Position numbers and translations under genes: made by a program
The notes under the pieces: model-generated
What the model saw: only the letters and a program-made list of their open reading frames with translations
Told to the model about the DNA's origin: nothing
The model's database searches: none
From: Stenotrophomonas ginsengisoli
Lineage (GTDB): Bacteria; Pseudomonadota; Gammaproteobacteria; Xanthomonadales; Xanthomonadaceae
Direction: 5' to 3'
NCBI RefSeq assembly: GCF_001431485.1
Contig: NZ_LDJM01000009.1
Coordinates: forward strand, 1-48,924
Length of the DNA stretch: 48,924 nt
Shown: positions 17,444-29,347 of the stretch, in pieces
Layout of the letters: the number at the start of each line of letters is the position of its first letter
Numbering within the stretch: position 1 is the first letter of the stretch

Positions 17444-19687
17444 ATGAATGCGTCATCCCTGCCGCCGGTCTTGCCGGCGGTTTTGCTGGTGGGCCAGTGC
17501 CGGGTGGAGACCGCATCGCGCGAGATCAGCGGCCCGGCCTCGCCGCGGCTGCGCCGGGTAACGCCCAAGGCGCTGGCCGTACTGCGCCAGCTGGTGGCCG
17601 AGGCCGGCCAGGTGGTCAGTCGCGAGGCGCTGCTGGCCAGCGTCTGGCCCGATTCGGCGCCTACCGATGATGTGCTGACCCAGGCCATCACCCAGCTGCG
17701 CAAGGCCTTCGCCGCTGCCGATGGCAGCGAGCCGTACATCGAGACCATTGCCCGCAGCGGTTACCGCCTGCTGGTGCCGGCGCAGGGGGAAGTGCTGCTG
17801 GCCAGCGAGGTTGTGGCGGAGCCGTCTGCGGCCCCGCTTTCCACGCCGGCAACAGCGCCCGACGGGCACAAGCGCCGGCGCTGGCGTCGCTGGCGCCGCT
17901 GGTTGTTTGCCGGGCTTGCCGTGGTGTTGCTGCTGGTGATCGCCCTGCTGTCCTGGCTGCTGTGGCAGCAGCGCTCACAAGCGCCGGTGTCACCGCAAGT
18001 GGATCCGGAGGCGCGTGCTTACCGCCTGCTGACCTCCAGCCTGGCCACCGAAACCTATCCCGCGCTGTCACCGGCCGGTGACTGGGTCGCCTATACCGCC
18101 ACCATCGGCAGTGGGCAATCGCAGATCCACGTGCGCCAGCGCTTTGCCAACAGCCCCACCCGGGTGCTGGCCGAGGTGCCGGCCGGTGCCAGTGACCGCC
18201 TGCCGGTCTGGTCGCCGGATGGCAGCCAGATTGCCTTTGCCCGGTTCAAGGCCGATGGCAGCTGCAGCTTGATGCTGGTGCCGGCCGATGGCACCCGTGC
18301 CCCCGAGCCGCTGCTCGATTGCAGCCAGGCCGAACTGCTCAGCTTCGACTTCAGCGCCGATGGCCGGGCCCTGGTCCTGGGCAGCTTTGCCGATACCGGG
18401 GAGCGTGCCGGGATCAGCCTGTTCCACATTGCCGAGCGACGCTGGCAGGCACTGGCCTATCCACGCCAGCCCGGGGATCTGGATTCCAGTCCACGCATCT
18501 CGCCGGATGGCCGCTGGCTGGTGTTTGCGCGCAATCCGCAGTTCGGTCGCCTGTACCTGATGGCGGCCGGTGGTGGCCCGGTCACCGCCCTGGACGCCGA
18601 GCTGGCGCCCATCCGCGGCCTGACCTGGCTGCATGACAGCCGCCATGTGGTGGCCGGCCGGCGCATTGGCATGCAGACCCGTCTGCAGCGCCTGGATATC
18701 CAGGCCCCGGGTATGTGGCAGGACCTGGGCGTGTCCAGCGGCCAGTTGCCGGCGGCCGCGCGCCAGGCACCGGTGCTGTCCTTCATGCAATGGAGGGCGC
18801 AGAGCAGCTTGCAGCGTTTCGTGCCCGGGCAGCCGGCGCAGGCGCTGTATCCCAGTGTCGGGCGTGAATTGATGCCGGCACTGTCGGCTGATGGCAGTCA
18901 GTTGCTGCTGGTTTCCGACCGCAACGGCGTGCCGGCGCTGTGGCTGGGGCGCGGCGATGGCCGTGGTCCATTGCGCCTGGTGCTCGGCCTGCAGCCGGAT
19001 GTGCGCCAGCGTGCGGTCTGGGAGGCCAGTGGTGAGCGTGCCCTGGTGATCGGCAAGGACACGGCACAGCGCGGCGCGGTGTACGAGGTCAGCAGCAGCG
19101 GTGCGGTGGTGCACCTGCCGGTGCCGGCGGACGATGTCCTGCAGGCGGCCTATACCGGCCAGGCGAACCAGCTGCTGGTGCTGGACGGCGGTAATGACCA
19201 CGGGCGCTTGCGCCTGTTTGACCGCAGTGCCACGCCCTGGCGCGAGCTGGCCCGGGTTGATGGCGTCAGCCAGGTGCAGTGGGACAGCCATGGCCAGCGT
19301 GCGCTGGTGAGCCGCTTCGCGACGCCGGGCCTGTTTGCCTGGGATGCGGCCAGTGGCCGGTTGGAGGTGGTCAATGCGCAATGGCCCACCCGCTGGCGTT
19401 ACCGCAGCTGGCAGGTCGCCGCTGACGGGCGCATCTGGTACAGCCAGGTCAGCGCGGGTTGCCGCAATGCGCTGCGTCAGCTTGCGCCGGCCAGCGCTGA
19501 TGGGCAGCCGGTGCTGCGTTGCCTGGATGCGTTGGTGGCCGCGAGCAATGGCGGCTTCTCCACAGCCCCTGATGGCGCGGTGGTGATGGCGGTTCCGCCT
19601 CTGGAAGGGGGCGATATCGGCCTGATGCTGTTGCCCGATACAGCTTCTGGTCAGCTTTCAGTTCCATCCAAGCTGTTGATTCCATAG
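17444..19687 (+). CDS. CadC-like membrane-anchored winged-helix regulator with C-terminal beta-propeller
   Basis: A 747-residue protein. Residues about 20-112 are a Trans_reg_C winged helix (KALAVLRQLVAEAGQVVSREALLASVWPD, then DVLTQAITQLRKAF and IETIARSGYRLL). A basic stretch (KRRRWRRWRRW) precedes one transmembrane helix at 153-174. The rest is a TolB/WD40-like propeller with repeated blades such as YPALSPAGDWVAYTA, LPVWSPDGSQIAFAR and PRISPDGRWLVFAR. DNA binding would be cytoplasmic and the propeller periplasmic, so the protein could sense an envelope signal directly, as CadC/ToxR proteins do. The start MNASSLPP at 17444 fits the domain edge. No target is evident. Unlinked to the SARP-like gene except by position. 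Confidence 0.88.
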   Translation: MNASSLPPVLPAVLLVGQCRVETASREISGPASPRLRRVTPKALAVLRQLVAEAGQVVSREALLASVWPDSAPTDDVLTQAITQLRKAFAAADGSEPYIETIARSGYRLLVPAQGEVLLASEVVAEPSAAPLSTPATAPDGHKRRRWRRWRRWLFAGLAVVLLLVIALLSWLLWQQRSQAPVSPQVDPEARAYRLLTSSLATETYPALSPAGDWVAYTATIGSGQSQIHVRQRFANSPTRVLAEVPAGASDRLPVWSPDGSQIAFARFKADGSCSLMLVPADGTRAPEPLLDCSQAELLSFDFSADGRALVLGSFADTGERAGISLFHIAERRWQALAYPRQPGDLDSSPRISPDGRWLVFARNPQFGRLYLMAAGGGPVTALDAELAPIRGLTWLHDSRHVVAGRRIGMQTRLQRLDIQAPGMWQDLGVSSGQLPAAARQAPVLSFMQWRAQSSLQRFVPGQPAQALYPSVGRELMPALSADGSQLLLVSDRNGVPALWLGRGDGRGPLRLVLGLQPDVRQRAVWEASGERALVIGKDTAQRGAVYEVSSSGAVVHLPVPADDVLQAAYTGQANQLLVLDGGNDHGRLRLFDRSATPWRELARVDGVSQVQWDSHGQRALVSRFATPGLFAWDAASGRLEVVNAQWPTRWRYRSWQVAADGRIWYSQVSAGCRNALRQLAPASADGQPVLRCLDALVAASNGGFSTAPDGAVVMAVPPLEGGDIGLMLLPDTASGQLSVPSKLLIP

Positions 19688-19773
19688 ATTAAATTGCATT
19701 CGGAAATGCTTCGTGCGGGATTTCGGAAAGACATCGGAGCGGCTTCGTAGGATTTTCCTGACACTACCTCTCG

Positions 19774-19801
19774 AACTTGGCAAAACGAGCGCCAAGTTTT
19801 T
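19774..19801 (+). terminator. Intrinsic terminator between the CadC-like and AraC-like genes
   Basis: AACTTGGC (19774-19781) and GCCAAGTT (19791-19798) with Ts to 19801. It lies 86 nt after the CadC-like stop and only 17 nt before the next ATG, so the AraC-type gene needs a promoter overlapping it, or readthrough. Confidence 0.65.
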
Positions 19802-19818
19802 GCAAATGTAGTGATCTC

Positions 19819-20706
19819 ATGCGACAGATTTCCTGGGCCGATCGCGGCCAGACCCTGAACTTGGACAAGCTCATCGAGGACGGCCAGATGCCGGTCTGCG
19901 TGGGGGCATCGCGATTGGGCACGGTGCAGACCAGTGGCCAGACCATGACCGTGTGGATGCAGTTGCGCGGCAGTTCCTGGGTCGAGTCCAAGGAAGGTCG
20001 CTTCCGTCTGCATGCCTGCCAGTGGATTGCCTTCGAGAAGGAATCCCGGCCGATGATCCAGAGTGGCCGCGATGGCCTGGTGGTCGGCCTGAGCCTGGAC
20101 AGCGATGCGCTGCGTGCGCTGAACCAGTTGGCCGATTGCGGCGTGTATGCCGGCCGTGGTGTGGTCAACCGCAACGAGACGCGGGTGGCCCTGCGCCTGT
20201 GGCGTGAAGCGGCGCGTGCGGATGGCTCGGCAATGGCGCTGCGTCCGGTGCTGCTGCACCTGGCATCGTTGCAGAGCGATCTGGGTGATGTGGTGCAGCG
20301 CTGCCCGGGCCGTTCGCGCCTGCGCAAGCGCCAGGTGTTCGGTCGCATGCAGCGCGCACGCATGTACCTGGAGGGCAACAGCCACCGTGTGGTGCGCATC
20401 GGCGAGCTGGCCGAACTGACCAACTTCTCCTCCTGGTATCTGTCCAAGACCTTCCAGTCGTTGTACGAGGAAAGCCCGCAATCGCTGTCGGCGCGCCTGC
20501 GCCTGGAACGCGCGGCCCTGCTGCTGCGCGAAACCGACATGATGATCGGTGAAGTGGCTTCTTCCAGCGGGTTTGACAACTGCTGCAGCTTTGCCCGTGC
20601 CTTCCGTGCCAAGTTCGGCACGTCGGCATCGCGCTATCGGGAAAGCTTGCTGACAGGTTCGGCAAAGATTGCTGGTGCCTCACGCAAAGTTGCCGCGCGC
20701 GCCTGA
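19819..20706 (+). CDS. AraC-family transcriptional regulator next to a TonB receptor
   Basis: A 295-residue protein. The last 100 residues carry the AraC DNA-binding domain: IGELAELTNFSSWYLSKTFQSLYEESPQ and IGEVASSSGFDNCCSFARAFRAKFGTSASRYRE. The N-terminal 180 residues are not a recognised ligand domain. The start is placed at ATG 19819 because the open frame upstream overlaps a terminator hairpin. It lies 55 nt before a large TonB-dependent receptor gene in the same direction, so it most likely controls uptake by that receptor in response to its substrate. Ribosome site weak. Confidence 0.88.
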   Translation: MRQISWADRGQTLNLDKLIEDGQMPVCVGASRLGTVQTSGQTMTVWMQLRGSSWVESKEGRFRLHACQWIAFEKESRPMIQSGRDGLVVGLSLDSDALRALNQLADCGVYAGRGVVNRNETRVALRLWREAARADGSAMALRPVLLHLASLQSDLGDVVQRCPGRSRLRKRQVFGRMQRARMYLEGNSHRVVRIGELAELTNFSSWYLSKTFQSLYEESPQSLSARLRLERAALLLRETDMMIGEVASSSGFDNCCSFARAFRAKFGTSASRYRESLLTGSAKIAGASRKVAARA

Positions 20707-20761
20707 CCGTAATGTGAAGTGCGGCGCTCGTTGAGCGCCCTTCACGACTTTGGAGAGAAAC

Positions 20762-23635
<2,874 letters not shown>

Positions 23636-23661
23636 TCGTTCTGATCTGAGCGCTGGATGAG

Positions 23662-23689
23662 GGGGCGGGCCGCAAGGCCCGCCCCTTTT
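23662..23689 (+). terminator. Intrinsic terminator of the TonB receptor
   Basis: GGGGCGGGCC-GCAA-GGCCCGCCCC (23662-23685), a perfect 10-bp stem with a tetraloop, followed by TTTTG. Confidence 0.85.
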
Positions 23690-23757
23690 GTTTGCCTGCC
23701 GACGCGGGCGATGGTCTGCGGCCGGCGCCGCAGGCACAGGGCCGGGCAACAGGCATG

Positions 23758-23785
23758 AAAAAACCGCGCCATGGCGCGGTTTTTT
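23758..23785. terminator. Palindromic bidirectional terminator
   Basis: A 28-nt perfect palindrome: six As, CCGCGCC, its complement and six Ts. It sits 20 nt from the stop of the minus-strand HDOD gene and can act for both strands. Confidence 0.85.
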
Positions 23786-23805
23786 CAGTGCCCCGGGTGG
23801 CTTGC

Positions 23806-24921
23806 TCAGGCCGGGTTGGCCGCCAGTCCGAGCAGGGCATCGGCCTGCTGCTGCCATTGCGGCAGTTTGTCCAGGCTGCCGGTCTGCTGCAGGTAGGCGG
23901 TGTTGACCGGTTCGCCGCGGATCAGGCTGTTGGCCACGTGCACCGCACCGGTGACCCAGAAGCTGCGGCTGTTGCAGCGTTGCGGGCTGAGCTGGAAGGC
24001 CACGGCTTCGATGATCGGCATCGGCAGGCCCCACAGGCCGAGCAGGTAGGCGCCGGCGTCGGCATGGCCGAGGGCGTCGCTGTCACTGCCCACATGGCGC
24101 TGGTCGACCACGCCGGGCAGCAGCAGGCCAATGTCGGCCAGCAGGGCAGCGGTGGCGCCGAGCTCGGCACTGGAGGCCGGCAGCAGGCGCGATGCCAGGC
24201 GCGCGGACATCATGGCGCGCTGCTGCAGGTGGGCGCGCTGCTGCTCGGAAATGATGCTGGAGGAGAACACCTCGCTGGCCAGGACCAGGTCGCGCAGGGT
24301 GCCCAGGCCCAGCCGGGTGACGGCGGTGCGCAGGTCGGTGATGGTGCGGCCACTGTTGAAGAACACCGAGTTGGACAGCTGCAGGACCTTGGCCGCGATG
24401 GCCGGGTCGGCGGCAACCAGGTCGGCGATCTGGCCGTTGTCGATGGCGTTGTCCTGCTCCAGTGCCTCGGTCAGGCGTAGGTACAGGGTCGGCGGGGAGG
24501 GCAGCTTCTCGATCCGGCCGATGCTGTTGCGCAGGTGTTCGCTGTCCAGCAGCTCGCGCAGCTCTTCCACGCTGCTCAGTGCTTCGAGCAGGGATTCCGG
24601 TGCCAGCGGCGAGGGCAGGAAGCGGTGGGCCAGGCCGATCAGGCGTGCCGAGGGCGGGCGCCCGGCATGCTGCTCGGAGACCAGGGCGATGCGGATCGCC
24701 TCCGGCCGCAGCGTGCGTGCCTGCAGCAGCAGCATCGTCGGCGGCAGGCCGACCACATGTGGCGCCACGATCAGTGCATCGATCGGGCTGGAGGCCAGCT
24801 CGGCCACGGCTGCATTGCCATCGGCGGCGCGCGTGACTTCCCACTGTTCGCCCCAGGCATGGATGAATTCAGCCAGCTCGGCCGGCAAGGCGGCCTCGTC
24901 CCCTACAAGCAGAATATGCAA
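23806..24921 (-). CDS. Response-regulator-like plus HDOD domain signalling protein
   Basis: About 371 residues. Residues 1-110 look like a degenerate receiver domain (HILLVGDEAALPAELAEFI, ALIVAPHVVGLPP, LVSEQHAGRPPSA, FLPSPLAPESLLEAL). The phospho-acceptor Asp position is not preserved; the strand before it reads IDALIVAPH. Residues about 125-330 are an HDOD domain (LPSPPTLYLRLTEALEQD, LVAADPAIAAKVLQLSNSVFF, TDLRTAVTRLGLGTLRDLVLAS, LLADIGLLL), a non-catalytic HD relative found in signalling proteins. The start is a TTG at 24921 preceded by AGGGGAAATAC. The ATG at 24966 lies only 12 nt from the ppa terminator, so it is less likely. Confidence 0.85.
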   Translation of the reverse strand: MHILLVGDEAALPAELAEFIHAWGEQWEVTRAADGNAAVAELASSPIDALIVAPHVVGLPPTMLLLQARTLRPEAIRIALVSEQHAGRPPSARLIGLAHRFLPSPLAPESLLEALSSVEELRELLDSEHLRNSIGRIEKLPSPPTLYLRLTEALEQDNAIDNGQIADLVAADPAIAAKVLQLSNSVFFNSGRTITDLRTAVTRLGLGTLRDLVLASEVFSSSIISEQQRAHLQQRAMMSARLASRLLPASSAELGATAALLADIGLLLPGVVDQRHVGSDSDALGHADAGAYLLGLWGLPMPIIEAVAFQLSPQRCNSRSFWVTGAVHVANSLIRGEPVNTAYLQQTGSLDKLPQWQQQADALLGLAANPA

Positions 24922-24977
24922 AGTATTTCCCCTGCGGCCGCGCAACACGGCAGCCGTCAACCCCATGACTTTAAACC

Positions 24978-25016
24978 AAAACAGGGGGCTGCCTGTTGCG
25001 CGCAGCCCCCTGTTTT
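24978..25016. terminator. Strong intrinsic terminator after ppa
   Basis: AAAACAGGGGGCTGC (24978-24992) and GCAGCCCCCTGTTTT (25002-25016) form a perfect 15-bp stem with a 9-nt loop. On the minus strand it ends ppa. Confidence 0.85.
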
Positions 25017-25065
25017 GTGATGCAGCGCACCGTGTGGCAAGCCTGCCTGTCGGTGCGGTTCAGCC

Positions 25066-25599
25066 TTACTTGGCGTCGGCGTAGCGTGCCAGCGCCTCGA
25101 CCAGGATCTGCTTGGCTTCGGCGGCATCGCCCCAGCCTTCAACCTTGACCCACTTGCCCTTCTCCAGATCCTTGTAGTGCTCGAAGAAATGGGTGATGCG
25201 GTCCTTGATGCCCTGCTCGACGTCGTTGACATCGTTGATGTGGGCGTAGTCCTTGAAGATCTTGGTCACCGGCACGGCGATCAGCTTCTCGTCCTGGCCA
25301 GCCTCGTCGCTCATCTTCAGCACGCCGACCGGGCGGCAACGCACCACCGAGCCCGGGATCAGGCCGTGCGGCAGCAGCACCAGCACGTCGGCCGGGTCGC
25401 CGTCACCGCAGACGGTGTTGGAAACGTAGCCGTAGTTGGCCGGGTAGCGCATCGGGGTGGACAGGATGCGGTCAACGAACAGGACGTTGGTGTCCTTGTC
25501 CACTTCGTACTTGACCGGCTCCGAATCCTTGGCGATTTCGATGATGACGTTGATTTCTTCCGGCGGATTCTTGCCGGGGGAGACGAGCTCCAGGCCCAT
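25066..25599 (-). CDS. ppa: Inorganic pyrophosphatase (family I)
   Basis: A 177-residue cytoplasmic enzyme hydrolysing pyrophosphate to two phosphates. The signature DGDPADVLVL is present, with the substrate-binding YPANYGYV, KYEVDK near the N-terminus and KDYAHINDVND. Length is normal for bacterial family I enzymes. Monocistronic, with a strong terminator downstream and a divergent small secreted-protein gene upstream. Confidence 0.97.
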   Translation of the reverse strand: MGLELVSPGKNPPEEINVIIEIAKDSEPVKYEVDKDTNVLFVDRILSTPMRYPANYGYVSNTVCGDGDPADVLVLLPHGLIPGSVVRCRPVGVLKMSDEAGQDEKLIAVPVTKIFKDYAHINDVNDVEQGIKDRITHFFEHYKDLEKGKWVKVEGWGDAAEAKQILVEALARYADAK

Positions 25600-25744
25600 G
25601 TGCGGCTCCAGTATTGGGATGAACAGGTGTGACCGGCAATTCTACGCTGGCCAATGCTGCGCTGCATGAGGCAAGCCTTGCCGTGTTGTTCAGGCGTCAC
25701 GGTGAAGGCTGTGGGCCGGTCCACCGCCTGCCCGCGGAGTTGTG

Positions 25745-26260
25745 ATGCGCATGAATCGCTTGTTGTCTTCGGCCACTGGCCTGTCGCTGCTGGTTGCCCT
25801 CTCGGCCGCGGCCGCCGCCCCCCAGGCCCGCCCGCAGCGTCCGCCCGCCAGCCCGCAGGCCGATGGCGTTGCCCACACCCTGCGCCAGATCCCGGAGGCC
25901 TGCGTGCGCCTGCAGGGGGTGTTCACCGGGCGCGCCGACCAGCCCTATGCGCTGCAGGCCGTGCCCACCCATGAGCGCTGCCCGCGGCGGGCAGTGTTCA
26001 CCGGCATCGGTGATGCGCCAGCGGCCAGCGAAGGCTGGCAGCTGGACGAGCAGATCGTGGTGCCGTCGGCGGCCTGTCCGGGCATGGCCATGCAGCTGAG
26101 CATGTGGCACCGGCAAGGGCAGGTGCAGGCGGCCGGCCGCGATGGCCAGGGACAGGTGCGGGTCTACCTGGACCAGCTGCAGCAGGGCCAGGCAGCGCGG
26201 GCACCATCGGCACTGCCGCAGTGGCGGGCCAGCTGGCAGGTGCAGGGGCGTTGCCGCTGA
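25745..26260 (+). CDS. Secreted protein of unknown function
   Basis: About 171 residues. GGAG at 25736-25739 supports ATG 25745. The N-terminus is a Sec signal peptide (LSLLVALSAAAAA-APQ). A short Pro/Gln/Arg-rich linker is followed by a domain with three or four Cys (EACVRLQGVF, HERCPRRAVF, SAACPGMAM, final QGRCR) that probably form two disulfides. No family is recognised. The gene lies just before adk but has its own signals, and 138 nt separate them. Confidence 0.7.
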   Translation: MRMNRLLSSATGLSLLVALSAAAAAPQARPQRPPASPQADGVAHTLRQIPEACVRLQGVFTGRADQPYALQAVPTHERCPRRAVFTGIGDAPAASEGWQLDEQIVVPSAACPGMAMQLSMWHRQGQVQAAGRDGQGQVRVYLDQLQQGQAARAPSALPQWRASWQVQGRCR

Positions 26261-26398
26261 GTGTGTGGCCGCGCCGCGATCCGGCCAAGCGCCGGGGTGG
26301 GACGATGCGGTAAGCTGACCATCTTGCGGTGCGGCAGGGCGGGGTACTGGCCCGCCGGCGCGCCGTATCTTTCCCTCCCCTAATTTTGGAGTGCGCAT

Positions 26399-26962
26399 AT
26401 GCGTTTGGTTCTGTTGGGCCCGCCGGGTTCTGGCAAGGGCACCCAGGCAGCCCGCCTGAAGGATGAACTGCAGATCCCCCACATCTCCACCGGTGACCTG
26501 CTGCGTGCCGAAGTGGCAGCCGGCAGCGAACTGGGCCTGGCGGCCAAGGAAGTGATGGCCCGTGGCGAGCTGGTGTCCGACGAGATCCTGCTGGGCATGA
26601 TCCGTTCGCGCCTGTCGCGTCAGGACGTGGCCAATGGCTTCATCCTGGATGGCTACCCGCGCAACGTGGCCCAGGCCAACGCCCTGGAAGCCCTGCTGGC
26701 CGACATCAACCAGCCGCTGCAGGCCGTGGTCCAGCTGGACGTGGCCAACGAGCTGCTGGTCGAGCGTATTGCCGGCCGTGCCAAGGCCGAAGGCCGCGAA
26801 GACGACAACCCCGAATCGGTGCGCAAGCGCCTGCAGGTGTACAGCGATTCCACCGCACCGGTGATCGGCTTCTATGAAGGCCGTGGTTCGCTGGCCAAGG
26901 TGGATGGCGTGGGCAGCCTGGATGAGGTGTTCGCCCGCATCATGACTGCGCTGGGCAAGTAA
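26399..26962 (+). CDS. adk: Adenylate kinase, short form
   Basis: A 187-residue enzyme balancing ATP, ADP and AMP. The P-loop GPPGSGKGTQ is at the N-terminus, then HISTGDLLRAEV and DGYPRNVAQA. The LID is the short type (ERIAGRAKAEGREDDNPESVRKRL in two parts), without the zinc Cys of long forms. The leader contains TAATTTTGGAG just before the ATG, a good ribosome site. A terminator follows at 26982. Confidence 0.97.
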   Translation: MRLVLLGPPGSGKGTQAARLKDELQIPHISTGDLLRAEVAAGSELGLAAKEVMARGELVSDEILLGMIRSRLSRQDVANGFILDGYPRNVAQANALEALLADINQPLQAVVQLDVANELLVERIAGRAKAEGREDDNPESVRKRLQVYSDSTAPVIGFYEGRGSLAKVDGVGSLDEVFARIMTALGK

Positions 26963-26981
26963 GCCCGGCGTCGGCAGCAAC

Positions 26982-27013
26982 AAAAAACCCCCGCTTTGCA
27001 GCGGGGGTTTTTT
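26982..27013. terminator. Intrinsic terminator after adk
   Basis: AAAAAACCCCCGC (26982-26994) and GCGGGGGTTTTTT (27001-27013) form a perfect 13-bp stem with a 6-nt loop. Confidence 0.88.
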
Positions 27014-27277
27014 GTGCCGTCCCGGTGGGGAATGGCGTGGGGAAACGCCGTGGTACCGGGGATCGGCCGTCAGCGGGCTTGCTCAGGGCCTGGATCGTCG
27101 CCGTTGGGGATCATGCCCAGGGGAGGGGCATTACATTGACGGTCGTGCTGACTTCAGCAAAGTATCCAAGCGGTGAAGAATGCTGGCTATCAGTATTTGG
27201 TCTGACACCCGGTAAGGAAATTCCTGACATCCACCCGGCACCTGCCCTTGGCGCGGGCAATGGAGGACAATGCGCCG

Positions 27278-28648
27278 ATGAGCACGATCCATATCCTCGG
27301 CATTGCCGGAACTTTCATGGGGGGCGTGGCCGCACTGGCCCGCGAACTGGGACACACGGTGCAGGGCAGTGACCAGGCGGTGTATCCGCCCATGTCCACC
27401 CAGCTGGAGCAGCTGGGCATCGTCCTGCGCCAGGGCTACCTGGCCGGGAACATCGACAGCGGCTGCGACAGCGTGGTGATCGGCAATGCCCTGTCGCGCG
27501 GCAACCCGGCGGTGGAGCATGTGCTGGACCAGGGCATGGATTACACCTCCGGTGCCCAGTGGCTGGCCCAGCATGTCCTGCCCGGGCGCACCACCATCGC
27601 GGTGGCCGGCACTCATGGCAAGACCACCACCACCTCGCTGGTGGCCTGGCTGCTGGAGCAGGCCGGGCAGGAGCCGGGTTTCCTGATCGGCGGCGTGGTG
27701 CCGGACTTCGGCGTCTCGGCCCGGCTGGGCAATGGCAAGGCTTTCGTGGTCGAGGCGGACGAATACGACACCGCGTTTTTCGACAAGCGCAGCAAGTTCG
27801 TGCACTACCGCCCGCAGGTGGCCATCCTCAACAATCTGGAATATGACCACGCCGACATCTTCCCGGACCTGGCCGCGATCGAGCGCCAGTTCCACCACCT
27901 GGTGCGTACCGTGCCGGGCAAGGGCCGGCTGATCGTCAATGCCGCCGATGCCAACCTGGCCCGGGTGCTGGCGATGGGCTGCTGGACCCCGGTGGACACC
28001 TTCGGCTTCGAGGCCAGGCTGACCTGGCAGGCCCGCCTGGAGCAGGCCGACGGCAGTGTCTTCAGCGTGCTCCACAACGGCGTGGAACTGGGCCAGGTGC
28101 GCTGGTCGCTGCTGGGCAACCACAACGTGCTCAATGCACTGGCCGCGCTGGCGGCGGTGCATGCGGTGGGCGTTGACCCGGCCAGCGTGCTGGACAGCCT
28201 GGCCGGCTTTGGTGGCATCAAGCGCCGCCTGGAAGTGGTGGGGCAGGTCGGCGGGATCACCCTGTATGACGATTTCGCCCATCACCCCACGGCCATTGCC
28301 ACCACCCTGGCCGGGCTGCGCGCACGCGTGGGCCAGGCGCGGATCGTGGTGGCGATGGAGCCGCGCAGCAACTCGATGCGGCTGGGCGCGCATGCCCAGG
28401 CCCTGGCACCGTCGCTGGCCCTGGCCGATGCGGTGGTGTTCCTGCACCGGCCCGAGCTGGCCTGGGATGCCGCTGCGGTGATTGCCAACGTGCGCGGCCA
28501 GGCCGTGGCGGTGCCGGACAGCGATGCCCTGATCGCAGCCCTGGCCAGCCAGCTGGCCGCCGGTGACCATGTGGTGTTCATGTCCAACGGCGGCTTTGAC
28601 AACGCCCCGCGGCGCCTGCTGGCCCAGCTGCAGGCCGCCCAGGCCTGA
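27278..28648 (+). CDS. mpl: UDP-MurNAc:L-alanyl-gamma-D-glutamyl-meso-DAP ligase (murein recycling)
   Basis: A 456-residue Mur-ligase-family enzyme joining recycled tripeptide to UDP-MurNAc. The nucleotide-binding GTHGKTTTTSLVAWLLE, the family-specific FVVEADEYDTAFFDKRSKFVHYRP, NNLEYDHADIF and the C-terminal GITLYDDFAHHPTAI are all clear. The start is ATG 27278; GGAGG (27262-27266) lies 11 nt upstream. GACAAT (27266-27271) ends 6 nt before the ATG, so a leaderless transcript is also possible. An ATG at 27260 is in frame. Confidence 0.95.
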   Translation: MSTIHILGIAGTFMGGVAALARELGHTVQGSDQAVYPPMSTQLEQLGIVLRQGYLAGNIDSGCDSVVIGNALSRGNPAVEHVLDQGMDYTSGAQWLAQHVLPGRTTIAVAGTHGKTTTTSLVAWLLEQAGQEPGFLIGGVVPDFGVSARLGNGKAFVVEADEYDTAFFDKRSKFVHYRPQVAILNNLEYDHADIFPDLAAIERQFHHLVRTVPGKGRLIVNAADANLARVLAMGCWTPVDTFGFEARLTWQARLEQADGSVFSVLHNGVELGQVRWSLLGNHNVLNALAALAAVHAVGVDPASVLDSLAGFGGIKRRLEVVGQVGGITLYDDFAHHPTAIATTLAGLRARVGQARIVVAMEPRSNSMRLGAHAQALAPSLALADAVVFLHRPELAWDAAAVIANVRGQAVAVPDSDALIAALASQLAAGDHVVFMSNGGFDNAPRRLLAQLQAAQA

Positions 28649-28724
28649 GCCTGGCCGGGCTCAGCTGCGCTGACCACGTGCCGGGGTTATGCTGGCACCT
28701 GAGTGTCCTGCAGATGTACCGGTC

Positions 28725-29309
28725 ATGGTCAGTCCACTGTCGCCCCTGCCGTTGTTTCCCTTGCACGGCAACCTGCTGCCCGGGGCAGGCATCACCCTGC
28801 GCCTGTTCGAGCCCCGCTACCTGGAGCTGCTGCGCCAGTGCAGCCGGGACAACAGCACCTTCGGCATCTGCCTGATCCTGGAAGGGGAGGAGGTCGGCGC
28901 TCCGGCAACCCCGGCGGCCTGGGGAGTGGAGGCGCAGATCGAGGATTTCGATACCGGCGCCGATGGCATGCTGCTGCTGCGCCTGCGTGGCAGCAGGCGT
29001 TTCCAGGTCCAGCAGGTAGCGGTGCGTGACAACGGCCTGGTGGTTGGCCAGGTGCGCTGGTGTGCGGCCGACAGTGATGACGAGGTGCGCCCGCAGCATG
29101 CGCTGCTGTCACTGCTGCTGGAGCGCATCATCGAGCAGGTCGGCGGCCCGTATGCCAAGGCCGGGCCGGAACTGTTCGACCAGGCCGGCTGGGTTGGCTG
29201 GCGCCTGGCCGAGCTGCTGCCGCTGGAAGAAGAACAGCGCCTGCAGTTGCTGCAGACCGATGATGTGCACCAGCGCCTGGACCTGTTGCTGGGCTGGATC
29301 CCGGACTGA
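28725..29309 (+). CDS. LonN-domain (ATP-dependent protease La substrate-binding) protein
   Basis: A 194-residue protein made almost wholly of the Lon N-terminal substrate-binding domain: LPLFPLHGNLLPGAGITLRLFEPRYLELLRQC, then FGICLILEG, and the beta-rich RLRGSRRFQVQQV. No ATPase or protease domain follows, so it is a stand-alone adaptor-like protein whose role is undefined. TATGCT (28689-28694) is a likely -10 element. It lies 76 nt after mpl and is convergent with the DedA/PAP2 gene. Confidence 0.9.
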   Translation: MVSPLSPLPLFPLHGNLLPGAGITLRLFEPRYLELLRQCSRDNSTFGICLILEGEEVGAPATPAAWGVEAQIEDFDTGADGMLLLRLRGSRRFQVQQVAVRDNGLVVGQVRWCAADSDDEVRPQHALLSLLLERIIEQVGGPYAKAGPELFDQAGWVGWRLAELLPLEEEQRLQLLQTDDVHQRLDLLLGWIPD

Positions 29310-29347
29310 AGGCCTGCGGCCCCGGGCCGGGGGGGGCGGTCATTGGA

